A stretch of 24,351 nucleotides of DNA from Chromatiales bacterium (GCA_022360595.1 JAKSCN010000589.1:1-24351), one strand, 5' to 3'; positions 9,001 through 16,625 are shown, counted from the first letter of the stretch. Made by a program: numbers and translations. The notes: generated by a model from the letters alone, not told the origin.

Positions 9001-9016
9001 TGCTAATCCATTAGCA
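9001..9016. promoter_or_regulatory. Perfect 7-2-7 inverted repeat next to the FNR box
   Basis: TGCTAAT and ATTAGCA are exact inverted copies separated by CC, starting at the base after the FNR-type box. The repeat occupies roughly -34 to -19 of the inferred nap promoter, so a bound protein there would probably repress. It does not match NarL heptamers or the FNR consensus, and I cannot name the binding protein. Confidence 0.5.
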
Positions 9017-9022
9017 AATTGG

Positions 9023-9028
9023 GAGAAT
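9023..9028 (+). promoter_or_regulatory. Possible -10 of the napF promoter
   Basis: GAGAAT shares four of six bases with TATAAT. It is placed where a -10 should lie if the FNR-type box centred at 8993.5 acts from -41.5. Support comes from that spacing rather than from the hexamer itself. Confidence 0.35.
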
Positions 9029-9058
9029 CCTGCGCCATAGAGATAGATACACAGCACC

Positions 9059-9574
9059 ATGGCGCACGATACCAGTAGATCTCATTTTGTTAGAGGTAAT
9101 TTCACTCAGGTGGACGAACCGTTACGTCCACCATGGGCTATTCCCGAACTTCAGTTTATCGATGCCTGCGATCGCTGCGGCGACTGTGTCAGCGCCTGTC
9201 CGCAGAAGATCATTAACCCCGGTCCTGGCCAATACCCCATTGTCGATTTCACCCACCAGGGGTGCGACTTCTGTGGGGAGTGCGTACAAGTCTGTAAACC
9301 TGGCGCGTTGAAGTCTGACGATCTTGATGTTGACCAGGCCTGGTCGGTGGTCGCTCAGTTTGAGGCAGGTTGCCTCTCGCTGAACGGCATTGTCTGTCGT
9401 GCCTGCTCCGATATCTGTGAGCCCAGAGCGATCCGTTTCTCTCTTATGCCGGGCGGCAAAGCTGAACCACAACTGGAATCTGAGGAGTGTACCGGTTGTG
9501 GAGAGTGCTTGGCTGTGTGTCCCGTAAAAACCATTACGTTTTCAAACAAATATGTGCGCGATCAAGTTGCGTGA
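9059..9574 (+). CDS. napF: Ferredoxin-type maturation protein NapF
   Basis: NapF is a cytoplasmic iron-sulfur protein that interacts with NapA before export and helps its cluster assembly or maturation. The 171-residue product has cysteine motifs typical of the family: C37/C40/C43/C47, C69/C72/C75/C79, the atypical C105 with C113/C116/C120 (CRACSDICEP) and C144/C147/C150/C154. E. coli NapF (164 residues) has the same pattern. There is no signal peptide or membrane segment. It is the first gene of the nap operon and ends 15 bp before napD. The ATG at 9059 has only a weak upstream ribosome site. Confidence 0.93.
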   Translation: MAHDTSRSHFVRGNFTQVDEPLRPPWAIPELQFIDACDRCGDCVSACPQKIINPGPGQYPIVDFTHQGCDFCGECVQVCKPGALKSDDLDVDQAWSVVAQFEAGCLSLNGIVCRACSDICEPRAIRFSLMPGGKAEPQLESEECTGCGECLAVCPVKTITFSNKYVRDQVA

Positions 9575-9589
9575 AGGGGTATTAATGTA

Positions 9590-9847
9590 ATGAATCTGTG
9601 TAGTGCAATTGTTCATGCAAAACCGGAGCAGGCCGCGGTAGTGACCGACCGGTTACAAGAATTTTCGGGTGTTGAAGTACACGGTGGACAGGAAGAGGGC
9701 AAGTTGATAGTCACCATTGAGGGGACTGAAGACGATGCGCTCGCCGATACTTTGACCAGTTTTAACAATGTGGATGGTGTCATCAGTACTGTGATGATCT
9801 ACCACTACTGTGGGGAAGACGCTGCTAACGAGGAGGTACTCCAGTGA
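9590..9847 (+). CDS. napD: NapA signal-peptide chaperone NapD
   Basis: NapD binds the twin-arginine signal of NapA in the cytoplasm and holds back export until the cofactor is inserted. The 85-residue size and ferredoxin-like fold pattern fit the family: an N-terminal strand (CSAIVHAKPE), a conserved VHGGQEEGKLIVTIEG segment and a C-terminal VISTVMIYHYCGE strand. The gene lies 15 bp after napF. Its stop codon overlaps the napA GTG start (9844-9847), so the chaperone and its client are translationally coupled. Confidence 0.92.
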   Translation: MNLCSAIVHAKPEQAAVVTDRLQEFSGVEVHGGQEEGKLIVTIEGTEDDALADTLTSFNNVDGVISTVMIYHYCGEDAANEEVLQ

Positions 9848-12390
9848 AACTAACTAGGCGTGATTTCGTAAAAAGCAATGCGGTTGCAGCCGCAGCCGCT
9901 GCGGCAGGTGTAACGCTGCCCGGTATTAAAACCGCTGCCGCCGCCGATGCCGATGGTATCCGTTGGGATAAGATCGCATGTCGCTTTTGCGGTACCGGCT
10001 GTTCGGTATTGGTTGGTGTGAAAGATGGCCAGATGGTAGCCAGTCAGGGTGACCCTGATGCACCAGTTAATAAAGGTCTGAACTGTATCAAGGGTTATTT
10101 CCTGCCCAAGATTATGTACGGTAAGGATCGTCTGACTCAGCCTCTGCTGAGAAAGTCTGGTGGCAAATACGCAAAAGACGGCAAGTTTGAGCCAGTCTCT
10201 TGGGATGAAGCCTTCGATGTAATGGCTGAGCACTGGAAAAAAGCCATTAAGAAGAGCATGGAAGAGAATGCCGGTAAGCCGGTCGATAAGATGACCTCCC
10301 GCGTCGGCATGTTCGGTTCCGGTCAGTGGACGGTGTGGGAAGGCTATGCCGCTTCCAAGTTCATGAAAGCCGGTCTGCGTTCCAATAACCTCGATCCAAA
10401 CGCTCGCCACTGTATGGCCTCTGCAGTAGGTGCTTTCATTCGTGCTTTCGGTATCGATGAGCCCATGGGTTGCTATGACGACCTGGAACACGCTGATGCG
10501 TTTGTTCTGTGGGGCGCCAATATGGCAGAGATGCATCCGATTCTCTGGTCACGCCTGACGGATACCCGTCTGACTAAGCCTGATAGTGAAGTACATGTGC
10601 TCTCTACTTATGAGCATCGCTGTTTTGAGCTGGCCGATAACGGTATGGTCTTCATTCCGCAGTCAGATCTGGCGATCGCCAACTACATCGCTAACTACAT
10701 TATCCAGAACAAGGCCTATAACAAGGCGTTCCTGGATCAGCATGTAAACTTTACCAAGACACCTACCGACATCGGTTATGGTCTGCGTCCTGAGCATCCT
10801 CTTGAGAAGGCTGCTAAGAATGCCGGAAAAGGTAAACTGAGCAAAATCAGCTTTGATGAGTATGCTGCTTCTGTTGCGGAATACACCGTCGATAAAGCAC
10901 ATGAAATTTCCGGTGTGCCGAAAGACAAGCTGGAAAAACTGGCTAAGCTCTACGCCGATCCGAAGAAGAAAGTGGTCTCCTACTGGACCATGGGTATGAA
11001 CCAACATACCCGTGGTGTCTGGATCAACGGTTTGGTCTACAACATCCATCTGCTGATGGGCAAGATCTCTGAGCCCGGTAATGGTCCATTCTCTCTGACC
11101 GGTCAGCCTTCTGCCTGTGGTACGGCTCGTGAGGTAGGTACTTTCTGCCATCGCTTGCCTGCAGACCTGGTAGTTAAGAAAGCGCCACACCGCGCATTCT
11201 CGGAAAAGATCTGGAAACTGCCTGAAGGCACACTGAACGGTAAAGTGGGTTATCACGCTGTATTGATGCATCGCATGCTGAAAGACAGCAAAATGAATAC
11301 CTTCTGGGTCATGTGTAACAACAACATGCAGGCTGCGGCCAACATGAATGAAGAGTCTTATCCCGGTTGGCGTAACCCGGATAACTTCATCACCGTATCT
11401 GATCCATACCCAACTGTATCTGCTCAGGCTGCTGATCTGATTCTGCCTACCGCTATGTGGGCCGAGAAAGAGGGCGCCTACGGTAACGCTGAGCGTCGTA
11501 CCCAGTTCTGGCGTCAGCAGATTAAAGCGCCGGGTGAAGCCCGTTCTGACCTGTGGCAGATCATGGAGTTCTCCAAACGCTTCACGATGGAAGAGGTTTG
11601 GCCTGCAGAACTGCTGGACAAAGCGCCTGAGTACAAGGGCAAGACCCTGTTCGACGTACTCTATGCCAACGGTGAGGTAAACAAGTTCCCTGTGCAGGAA
11701 GTTAAAGACACCGACGGCAATGTCTACGAAAACGATGAGATGGCTCTCTTCGGGTTCTATCCTCAGAAAGGTCTGTTTGAAGAGTATCGTCTGTTCAACT
11801 CGGCGCCGGACATCATCAAGAAAGGTCACGAAATGGCAGATTTCGATACCTATCACAAGGTACGTGGTCTGCGTTGGCCGGTGATCAACGGTAAAGAGAC
11901 TCTGTGGCGTTTCCGTGAAGGTTATGATCCACATGTTGCTAAAGGTGAAGGCGTTAAGTTCTACGGTAAGCCGGACGGTCGCGCCAACATCATTACAGCA
12001 CCTTATGAGCCTGCCGCGGAAAGCCCGGATAAAGAGTACGATCTGTGGCTCTGTACCGGTCGTGTGCTTGAGCACTGGCACTCCGGTTCCATGACTCGTC
12101 GTGTACCTGAACTGTATCGTGCGGTACCTGATGCAGTGGTCTACATGCACCCGAAAGACGCGAAGAAACGCAGACTGCGTCAGGGGCAGATGGCCAAACT
12201 TCAGACACGTCGTGGTGAACTGGTTGCCCGTGTGGAGACACGCGGTCGTAACCGTACGCCGGAAGGTCTGGTTTACATCCCATGGTTTGATGCTCACCGC
12301 TTGGTCAACAAGTTGACTCTGGATGCAACTGATCCATTGTCAAAAGAGACCGACTACAAGAAGTGTGCGGTGAAAATCAGTAGAGCATAA
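9844..12390 (+). CDS. napA: Periplasmic nitrate reductase catalytic subunit NapA
   Basis: NapA reduces nitrate to nitrite in the periplasm using a bis-MGD molybdenum centre and one [4Fe-4S] cluster. The 848-residue precursor begins with a Tat signal (TRRDFVK, residues 4-10) followed by an alanine-rich stretch and likely cleavage after about residue 35. Cluster ligands C46-x2-C49-x3-C53 and C81 are present. Cys190 in NARHCMASAV matches the molybdenum ligand of the Nap family. The start is GTG at 9844, supported by AGGAGG at 9831-9836 seven bases upstream and by the overlap with the napD stop. The length is close to E. coli NapA (828). Codon choice looks strongly biased and leaves long shadow frames on the other strand, consistent with high expression. 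Confidence 0.98.
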   Translation: MKLTRRDFVKSNAVAAAAAAAGVTLPGIKTAAAADADGIRWDKIACRFCGTGCSVLVGVKDGQMVASQGDPDAPVNKGLNCIKGYFLPKIMYGKDRLTQPLLRKSGGKYAKDGKFEPVSWDEAFDVMAEHWKKAIKKSMEENAGKPVDKMTSRVGMFGSGQWTVWEGYAASKFMKAGLRSNNLDPNARHCMASAVGAFIRAFGIDEPMGCYDDLEHADAFVLWGANMAEMHPILWSRLTDTRLTKPDSEVHVLSTYEHRCFELADNGMVFIPQSDLAIANYIANYIIQNKAYNKAFLDQHVNFTKTPTDIGYGLRPEHPLEKAAKNAGKGKLSKISFDEYAASVAEYTVDKAHEISGVPKDKLEKLAKLYADPKKKVVSYWTMGMNQHTRGVWINGLVYNIHLLMGKISEPGNGPFSLTGQPSACGTAREVGTFCHRLPADLVVKKAPHRAFSEKIWKLPEGTLNGKVGYHAVLMHRMLKDSKMNTFWVMCNNNMQAAANMNEESYPGWRNPDNFITVSDPYPTVSAQAADLILPTAMWAEKEGAYGNAERRTQFWRQQIKAPGEARSDLWQIMEFSKRFTMEEVWPAELLDKAPEYKGKTLFDVLYANGEVNKFPVQEVKDTDGNVYENDEMALFGFYPQKGLFEEYRLFNSAPDIIKKGHEMADFDTYHKVRGLRWPVINGKETLWRFREGYDPHVAKGEGVKFYGKPDGRANIITAPYEPAAESPDKEYDLWLCTGRVLEHWHSGSMTRRVPELYRAVPDAVVYMHPKDAKKRRLRQGQMAKLQTRRGELVARVETRGRNRTPEGLVYIPWFDAHRLVNKLTLDATDPLSKETDYKKCAVKISRA

Positions 12391-12399
12391 GTAGCTGTT

Positions 12400-12427
12400 A
12401 CTCGACCCGCTTATGGGTGGGTCGAGT
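12400..12427 (+). other. Intercistronic hairpin between napA and napG
   Basis: ACTCGACCC (12400-12408) and GGGTCGAGT (12419-12427) form a perfect 9-bp stem with a 10-nt loop, starting 9 bp after the napA stop. No U tract follows, so a simple intrinsic terminator is unlikely. A 3' stabiliser or processing site that raises napFDA mRNA over the downstream genes is more plausible. Confidence 0.7.
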
Positions 12428-12480
12428 CGCTTACTTAAGTTGAAACAGGTGCCGGATCGATAACATAGAGTAGTACGAAG

Positions 12481-13347
12481 ATGTCAGATTCAGCTAAAAG
12501 CAAGACTAAAGGCGTCAACCGCCGTCAGTTCATGGGCGATATGCTCAAGACTGCCTGTGGTGTGGGGCTGATGGGTATGGGGCTCGGTTTTTATGCCAAT
12601 AAAGCCGATGCCTTGCCTGCCATGGCGATCCGTCCGCCGGGCGCATTACCCGAGGATGAATTCCTCGGCGCGTGTATCCGTTGTGGACTGTGTGTGAGGG
12701 ACTGTCCCTACGACATTCTTAAACTGGGTCAACTGGGTGATGATGTACCGACAGGTACGCCGTATTTCACTGCCCGAACCGGTCCATGCGAGATGTGTGA
12801 GGATATTCCCTGCATTCCGGTCTGTCCGACCAACGCCTTGGATCATAGTCTTACTGACATCAGGGATTCGCGTATGGGACTTGCGGTTCTTGTGGACCAA
12901 GAGACCTGTATCGCTTTTCTCGGACTGCGCTGTGAGGTTTGTTTCAATATCTGCCCGATTCGTGGTGACGCCATTACGTTGGAGTATCAACACAATGACC
13001 GCTCAGGCAAGCACGCACTGTTTATACCAGTCGTGCACTCCGATGCTTGTACCGGTTGTGGACTCTGCGAAAAGGCGTGCATTCTCGAAGAGGCGGCTAT
13101 CAAAGTTTTCCCAATGCATCTGGCAAAAGGAGAACTGGGCAAACACTATCGAATCGGCTGGGAAGAGAAGGAGAACGCTGGGAAATCGTTGGTGGCGCCG
13201 GACATAGAGCATCAATACAACCTACCGGAAGGGGTGCGCTATGACTTGCAGGGCGAAGGGTTGATTATCGAGTCGAAGGAGGATGCTGAATTGCCTATCT
13301 CCTCGAACCCGTTAGATACCCTGAACCGTGGACTGGAGGATAAGTGA
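12481..13347 (+). CDS. napG: Quinol dehydrogenase ferredoxin subunit NapG
   Basis: NapG is a periplasmic iron-sulfur protein that works with membrane-bound NapH to take electrons from quinol towards the nitrate reductase. The 288-residue precursor has a Tat signal (NRRQFMGDML, residues 13-22). Four cysteine clusters follow: C65/68/71/75, C103/106/111/115, C143/151/154/158 (with the long first spacing typical of NapG) and C190/193/196/200. The stop codon (13345-13347) overlaps the napH start. It follows napA after a 90-bp gap that contains a stable hairpin. Confidence 0.95.
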   Translation: MSDSAKSKTKGVNRRQFMGDMLKTACGVGLMGMGLGFYANKADALPAMAIRPPGALPEDEFLGACIRCGLCVRDCPYDILKLGQLGDDVPTGTPYFTARTGPCEMCEDIPCIPVCPTNALDHSLTDIRDSRMGLAVLVDQETCIAFLGLRCEVCFNICPIRGDAITLEYQHNDRSGKHALFIPVVHSDACTGCGLCEKACILEEAAIKVFPMHLAKGELGKHYRIGWEEKENAGKSLVAPDIEHQYNLPEGVRYDLQGEGLIIESKEDAELPISSNPLDTLNRGLEDK

Positions 13348-14324
13348 TGGCCAAGCAGTTAGAAGTTGGCGTAGAAGCCATTCAAGCCAAGGGCTGGTTT
13401 GGAGCCCATAAATGGCTGATCCTGCGTCGCATAAGCCAATTAAGTATCCTCGGTCTTTTTCTGTTGCCGGCGTTACCTGGCTATCAGTCAGCTACAGATG
13501 CAGGGGCTTTGGCTTCCTTTTGGAACAGCTTGTTGGAAATGTGGCCAGCATTGGAAAATATGAAGGTAGTTAAGGGGAATTTAGCAGCCAGCATGACGCT
13601 GGATGTTATACCGCTTACCGATCCGCATATTCTATTGCAGGCAATTCTGGCAGGTGTGGAGCCTCATAAGGACGCTATTATCGGTGTGATCATTGTCATC
13701 GGGTTTTATCTGTTAGTCAGTGGACGAGTCTACTGCTCATGGGTCTGTCCGGTAAATATGGTGACCGATGCAGCTTCCTGGTTGCGCAGAAAACTCGGTA
13801 TCAAGAGCAGTTCACGTATCAATCGCAGTACCCGTTATTGGATGTTGGGCATGACCCTCATTCTCCCGCTCATTACGGGCTCGATTGTTTGGGAGCTGTT
13901 CAATCCCGTATCCATGATGTTTCGCGGCATTGTGTTTGGCCTCGGAATGGCGTGGGTGCTGATACTGGGCATCTTTCTGTTCGATCTGCTGATCAGCAAA
14001 GATGGCTGGTGTGGTCGCTTGTGTCCGGTTGGCGCTTTCTACAGCCTGCTGGGTAGCAAGAGTCCACTAAAGGTAGTCGCAGCCAAGCGTGAGCAGTGTA
14101 ACGACTGTATGGACTGCTTTGTTGTCTGCCCGGAAGCCCAGGTAATCAAGCCTGCATTGAAAGGTGCGGATAAAGGCTTGGGGCCGGTGATTCTCTCTTC
14201 CAATTGCACCAACTGTGGTCGCTGTATCGATGTTTGTGCGAAGGATGTTTTCAACTTTGGTAAACGCTCTTCTGATGAAGTTGGGATGAATAACGTTTCA
14301 GATAGCACAGCACAGCAGCATTAA
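13347..14324 (+). CDS. napH: Quinol dehydrogenase membrane subunit NapH
   Basis: NapH is an inner-membrane quinol-oxidising partner of NapG. The sequence shows about four hydrophobic helices (near residues 27-45, 110-127, 167-186 and 196-216) and two CxxxCP motifs (YCSWVCP at 129-134, WCGRLCP at 221-226) characteristic of NapH/NosR-type proteins. It ends with two cytoplasmic [4Fe-4S] motifs (C251/254/257/261 and C287/290/293/297). I chose ATG at 13347, which overlaps the napG stop and has GGAGG about 8 bases upstream. An overlapping GTG at 13344 would add one residue. The length of 325 residues is somewhat above E. coli NapH (287). Confidence 0.94.
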   Translation: MAKQLEVGVEAIQAKGWFGAHKWLILRRISQLSILGLFLLPALPGYQSATDAGALASFWNSLLEMWPALENMKVVKGNLAASMTLDVIPLTDPHILLQAILAGVEPHKDAIIGVIIVIGFYLLVSGRVYCSWVCPVNMVTDAASWLRRKLGIKSSSRINRSTRYWMLGMTLILPLITGSIVWELFNPVSMMFRGIVFGLGMAWVLILGIFLFDLLISKDGWCGRLCPVGAFYSLLGSKSPLKVVAAKREQCNDCMDCFVVCPEAQVIKPALKGADKGLGPVILSSNCTNCGRCIDVCAKDVFNFGKRSSDEVGMNNVSDSTAQQH

Positions 14325-14385
14325 GCTGGGCTGATGTGACTGAGAGGAAAGATTTTTCAAACAGTTAAGTTTGATGGAGATAGAG

Positions 14386-14814
14386 ATGAAGAAATCAATC
14401 ATAACCCTAATGGTTGTTCTGGCGACCATCGTATTTTCCGGAACAGCCGTTTCGGGTGTTGAATTCCTTCGCGGTGATCAGGCGCTGACGGAAGACTCCA
14501 AGGCTCCTGAGAAAAAGAAGCAGATGATCGTTAAAGGCAATATCGATCGCAGTTACAAGATCCAGCCTCCTATGATCCCTCACAAGATCGATAAAGAGCA
14601 GATCAATATGAAAGTTAACACCTGCATGAAGTGCCACTCTGAAAAGACTTATAAGGAGAAAAAGGCGCCTAAAGCGGGTGATAGTCACTATGTAACTCGT
14701 GACGGTAAAGTGCAGGAAACCGTCTCATCCAGACGTTACTTCTGTAATCAGTGCCATGCACCACAAGTTGAGGCAAAACCACTGGTTGAGAACACCTTTG
14801 TTGGCGCGAAGTAA
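14386..14814 (+). CDS. napB: Diheme cytochrome c subunit NapB
   Basis: NapB is the small electron-transfer subunit of periplasmic nitrate reductase and passes electrons from NapC to NapA. From the ATG at 14386 the 142-residue precursor has a Sec signal (MKKSIITLMVVLATIVFSGT) with cleavage near residue 24. Two heme c sites follow, CMKCH at 80-84 and CNQCH at 120-124. GGAG at 14376-14379, six bases upstream, decides this start over the upstream in-frame TTG (14371) and ATG (14374). The PPMIPH segment (61-66) with its histidine fits the family's axial ligand region. Its size is close to E. coli NapB (149). Confidence 0.95.
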   Translation: MKKSIITLMVVLATIVFSGTAVSGVEFLRGDQALTEDSKAPEKKKQMIVKGNIDRSYKIQPPMIPHKIDKEQINMKVNTCMKCHSEKTYKEKKAPKAGDSHYVTRDGKVQETVSSRRYFCNQCHAPQVEAKPLVENTFVGAK

Positions 14815-14829
14815 GTAGATTGGGTTATG

Positions 14830-14851
14830 CCTGGCCTCGTAAGAGGCCAGG
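14830..14851 (+). other. Intercistronic hairpin between napB and napC
   Basis: CCTGGCCTC (14830-14838), a GTAA loop and GAGGCCAGG (14843-14851) form a perfect 9-bp GC-rich stem with a GNRA-type tetraloop, 15 bp after the napB stop. The downstream bases are not U-rich. It could stabilise the upstream mRNA end or attenuate reading into napC. Confidence 0.75.
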
Positions 14852-14922
14852 ATGCCCGAGTGAATGTAAGTAATGGCTGTTTTTGGATAATGGCCGATCT
14901 GTATGTTTGAAGAGTAATAATT

Positions 14923-15507
14923 ATGACTAAAGCTGCAAAACGCGGTGTATTCGGTACCCTGGTGATAGGTGTTGTCCTGGGTATCATTCTCTGGGGTGGC
15001 TTCAATACCGTGATGGAGTGGACCAACACCGAAGAGTTCTGTATTTCATGTCATGAAATGGAACAGACCGTCTATCAGGAGTTGCAAGAGACTGTCCACT
15101 TCACTAACCGTACCGGTGTACGCGCAACCTGCCCGGATTGCCATGTGCCGAAAGAGTGGGTGCATAAGATCGTGAGAAAGATCCAGGCAAGTAATGAGCT
15201 TTACCATAAGTTCATGGGCACGATTGATACGCCAGAGAAGTTCGAGGAGAAACGCTTGGAACTGGCTCAGAATGTATGGCGCGCCATGAAAGAGACCGAC
15301 TCACGTGAGTGCCGTAACTGCCATAAGTTCGTCTCTATGGACCTGGACAAGCAGGATAGCCGCAGTGCCGACGCCCATGACCCCCACTATTGGGAAGCGG
15401 TGGACGGTGAGAAACCGACTAAAACCTGTATCGATTGCCATAAAGGCATCGCCCATAGTCTGCCTGCCGGCTATGACCCGGCAACCGATGAGGTTGCAGC
15501 GCACTAA
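14923..15507 (+). CDS. napC: Tetraheme quinol dehydrogenase NapC
   Basis: NapC is a membrane-anchored NapC/NirT-family cytochrome that oxidises quinol and reduces NapB. One N-terminal transmembrane anchor lies at about residues 9-26 with no cleavage site apparent. Four heme c sites are present: CISCH 40-44, CPDCH 70-74, CRNCH 130-134 and CIDCH 169-173. The 194-residue length is typical of the family (E. coli NapC 200). It is the last nap gene, separated from napB by 108 bp with a strong hairpin. With NapGH also encoded, the operon provides two routes for quinol electrons. Confidence 0.96.
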   Translation: MTKAAKRGVFGTLVIGVVLGIILWGGFNTVMEWTNTEEFCISCHEMEQTVYQELQETVHFTNRTGVRATCPDCHVPKEWVHKIVRKIQASNELYHKFMGTIDTPEKFEEKRLELAQNVWRAMKETDSRECRNCHKFVSMDLDKQDSRSADAHDPHYWEAVDGEKPTKTCIDCHKGIAHSLPAGYDPATDEVAAH

Positions 15508-15558
15508 GGTCTTGCTCAAATACAGGGATATACCCTTAAAAAGAGTGTCTTGATTTGG

Positions 15559-15597
15559 GACAGCAATCCAGTGGAATATCTCCGCAGGATTGCTGTC
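15559..15597. other. 11-bp perfect inverted repeat between napC and moaA
   Basis: GACAGCAATCC (15559-15569) and GGATTGCTGTC (15587-15597) are exact inverted copies with a 17-base loop. The repeat sits 51 bp after the napC stop and just upstream of the moaA -10. It may end nap transcription, since the following TTCGTCTAT is modestly T-rich, or serve as an operator for moaA. The sequence does not decide between them. Confidence 0.6.
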
Positions 15598-15603
15598 TTC
15601 GTC

Positions 15604-15609
15604 TATAAT
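15604..15609 (+). promoter_or_regulatory. -10 element of a moaA promoter
   Basis: This is a perfect TATAAT, 34 bp before the moaA ATG. The position 17 bp upstream (about 15581-15586) is a poor -35 and lies in the loop of the inverted repeat, which suggests activator dependence or a control role for that repeat. Confidence 0.45.
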
Positions 15610-15643
15610 CCCGCAAAACACGCGCTGCTATAAAGGTCCTGCA

Positions 15644-16624
15644 ATGCCAGAGCTGATCGATCGATTCGGACGAAAAATTGAGTATTTGCGACTGTCTGTC
15701 ACGGACCGCTGTGATTTCCGCTGTTTTTACTGTATCCCCAAAGGCTTTAAAGACTTTGCGGATAACGAAAACAAATTGACATTGGATGAGATGGTGCGGT
15801 TGGTTGGCATTTTCAGCCAAATGGGCGTCAGTAAGATCCGTTTTACCGGTGGTGAACCGCTGGTGCGGCGCGATATCGGCGAAATGGTGACCCGTATTGG
15901 GGCGCTGCCGGGGGTTGAGGATCTCTCCATGAGCACCAACGCCTCGCAACTTGCTCAGCACGCCAAGACCATGAAAGAGGCGGGGGTCTCCCGAATCAAT
16001 GTCAGTCTCGATTCCCTCAAACCAGAGGTATTCCGACAAATCACCCAAGGCGATCTGAATAAGGTCATTGATGGTTTGATGGCCGCTAAAGCGGCTGGGC
16101 TCCATCCGATCAAGATCAATATGGTTGTGATGCGTGACCTCAACTTCGATGAAGTGGGGGATATGGTCGACTTCTGCCTGGAGAACCGCTTTACCTTACG
16201 CTTCATCGAGACTATGCCGATTGGCGCCGCGGGTCAGGAAGCGACCAGTCGCTATGTCAGTATGGATGAGCTCCGCAAACTGCTGGAAGCACGTTTTGAG
16301 CTGGAGCCAGCCAAAATGACCGGCGCTGGTCCCGCGAAGTATCTCAAAGTGGTAGGTGGCCGTCTTAAAATAGGCTTTATCACCCCAATGTCCCAGCACT
16401 TCTGTGAGGACTGCAACCGGGTGCGTCTCTCGTCCGAAGGCACTCTCTACCTTTGTCTGGGGCAGCATGACAAAGTTGAGTTGAGACCGCTGATGCGCCA
16501 AGGTCTCAGTGATGAAGAGCTGGAGCAGGCTATTCTAGAGGCGATTCAGGCCAAACCCGAGAAGCACGAATTCAACTCAAAACCCGAACAGGTGGTTCGG
16601 GTGATGTCAATGACTGGCGGCTAA
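15644..16624 (+). CDS. moaA: GTP 3',8-cyclase MoaA
   Basis: MoaA is the radical-SAM enzyme that, with MoaC, converts GTP to cyclic pyranopterin monophosphate, the first step of molybdenum cofactor synthesis. From ATG 15644 the protein has 326 residues. The radical-SAM cysteines are C23/C27/C30 (CDFRCFYC) and a TGGEP motif follows. The C-terminal substrate-side cluster motif is C-x2-C-x13-C (CEDCNRV ... YLCLG), and the essential terminal Gly-Gly is present. AAAGG shortly upstream supports this start; a TTG at 15590 would add 18 unlikely residues that overlap the promoter. Its place after nap fits supply of cofactor to NapA. It ends one base before the stop of the convergent gene. Confidence 0.97.
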   Translation: MPELIDRFGRKIEYLRLSVTDRCDFRCFYCIPKGFKDFADNENKLTLDEMVRLVGIFSQMGVSKIRFTGGEPLVRRDIGEMVTRIGALPGVEDLSMSTNASQLAQHAKTMKEAGVSRINVSLDSLKPEVFRQITQGDLNKVIDGLMAAKAAGLHPIKINMVVMRDLNFDEVGDMVDFCLENRFTLRFIETMPIGAAGQEATSRYVSMDELRKLLEARFELEPAKMTGAGPAKYLKVVGGRLKIGFITPMSQHFCEDCNRVRLSSEGTLYLCLGQHDKVELRPLMRQGLSDEELEQAILEAIQAKPEKHEFNSKPEQVVRVMSMTGG

Positions 16625-16625
16625 G

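Larger units (their letters stand above)
8605..9058. other. 454-bp AT-rich intergenic region upstream of napF
   Basis: No credible coding sequence lies here. The region holds several candidate control sites, listed separately: an extended -10 at 8676-8684, a perfect palindrome at 8689-8704, a NarL-type 7-2-7 site at 8910-8925, an IHF-consensus match at 8961-8973, an FNR-type box at 8987-9000 and a perfect inverted repeat at 9001-9016. Single NarL heptamer-like words also occur, TACCCCT at 8744-8750 matching TACYYMT fully and TACCTAC at 8685-8691 with one mismatch. The stretch 8705-8900 is rich in A and T runs, with one G-rich patch (a 7-G run at about 8793-8799) that I could not assign. Confidence 0.8.

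Noticed and set aside
10663..12297. A 544-codon open frame on the minus strand opposite napA
   Set aside because: It lies wholly inside napA, encodes no recognisable domain and arises from the strong codon bias of napA. Treated as a shadow frame.
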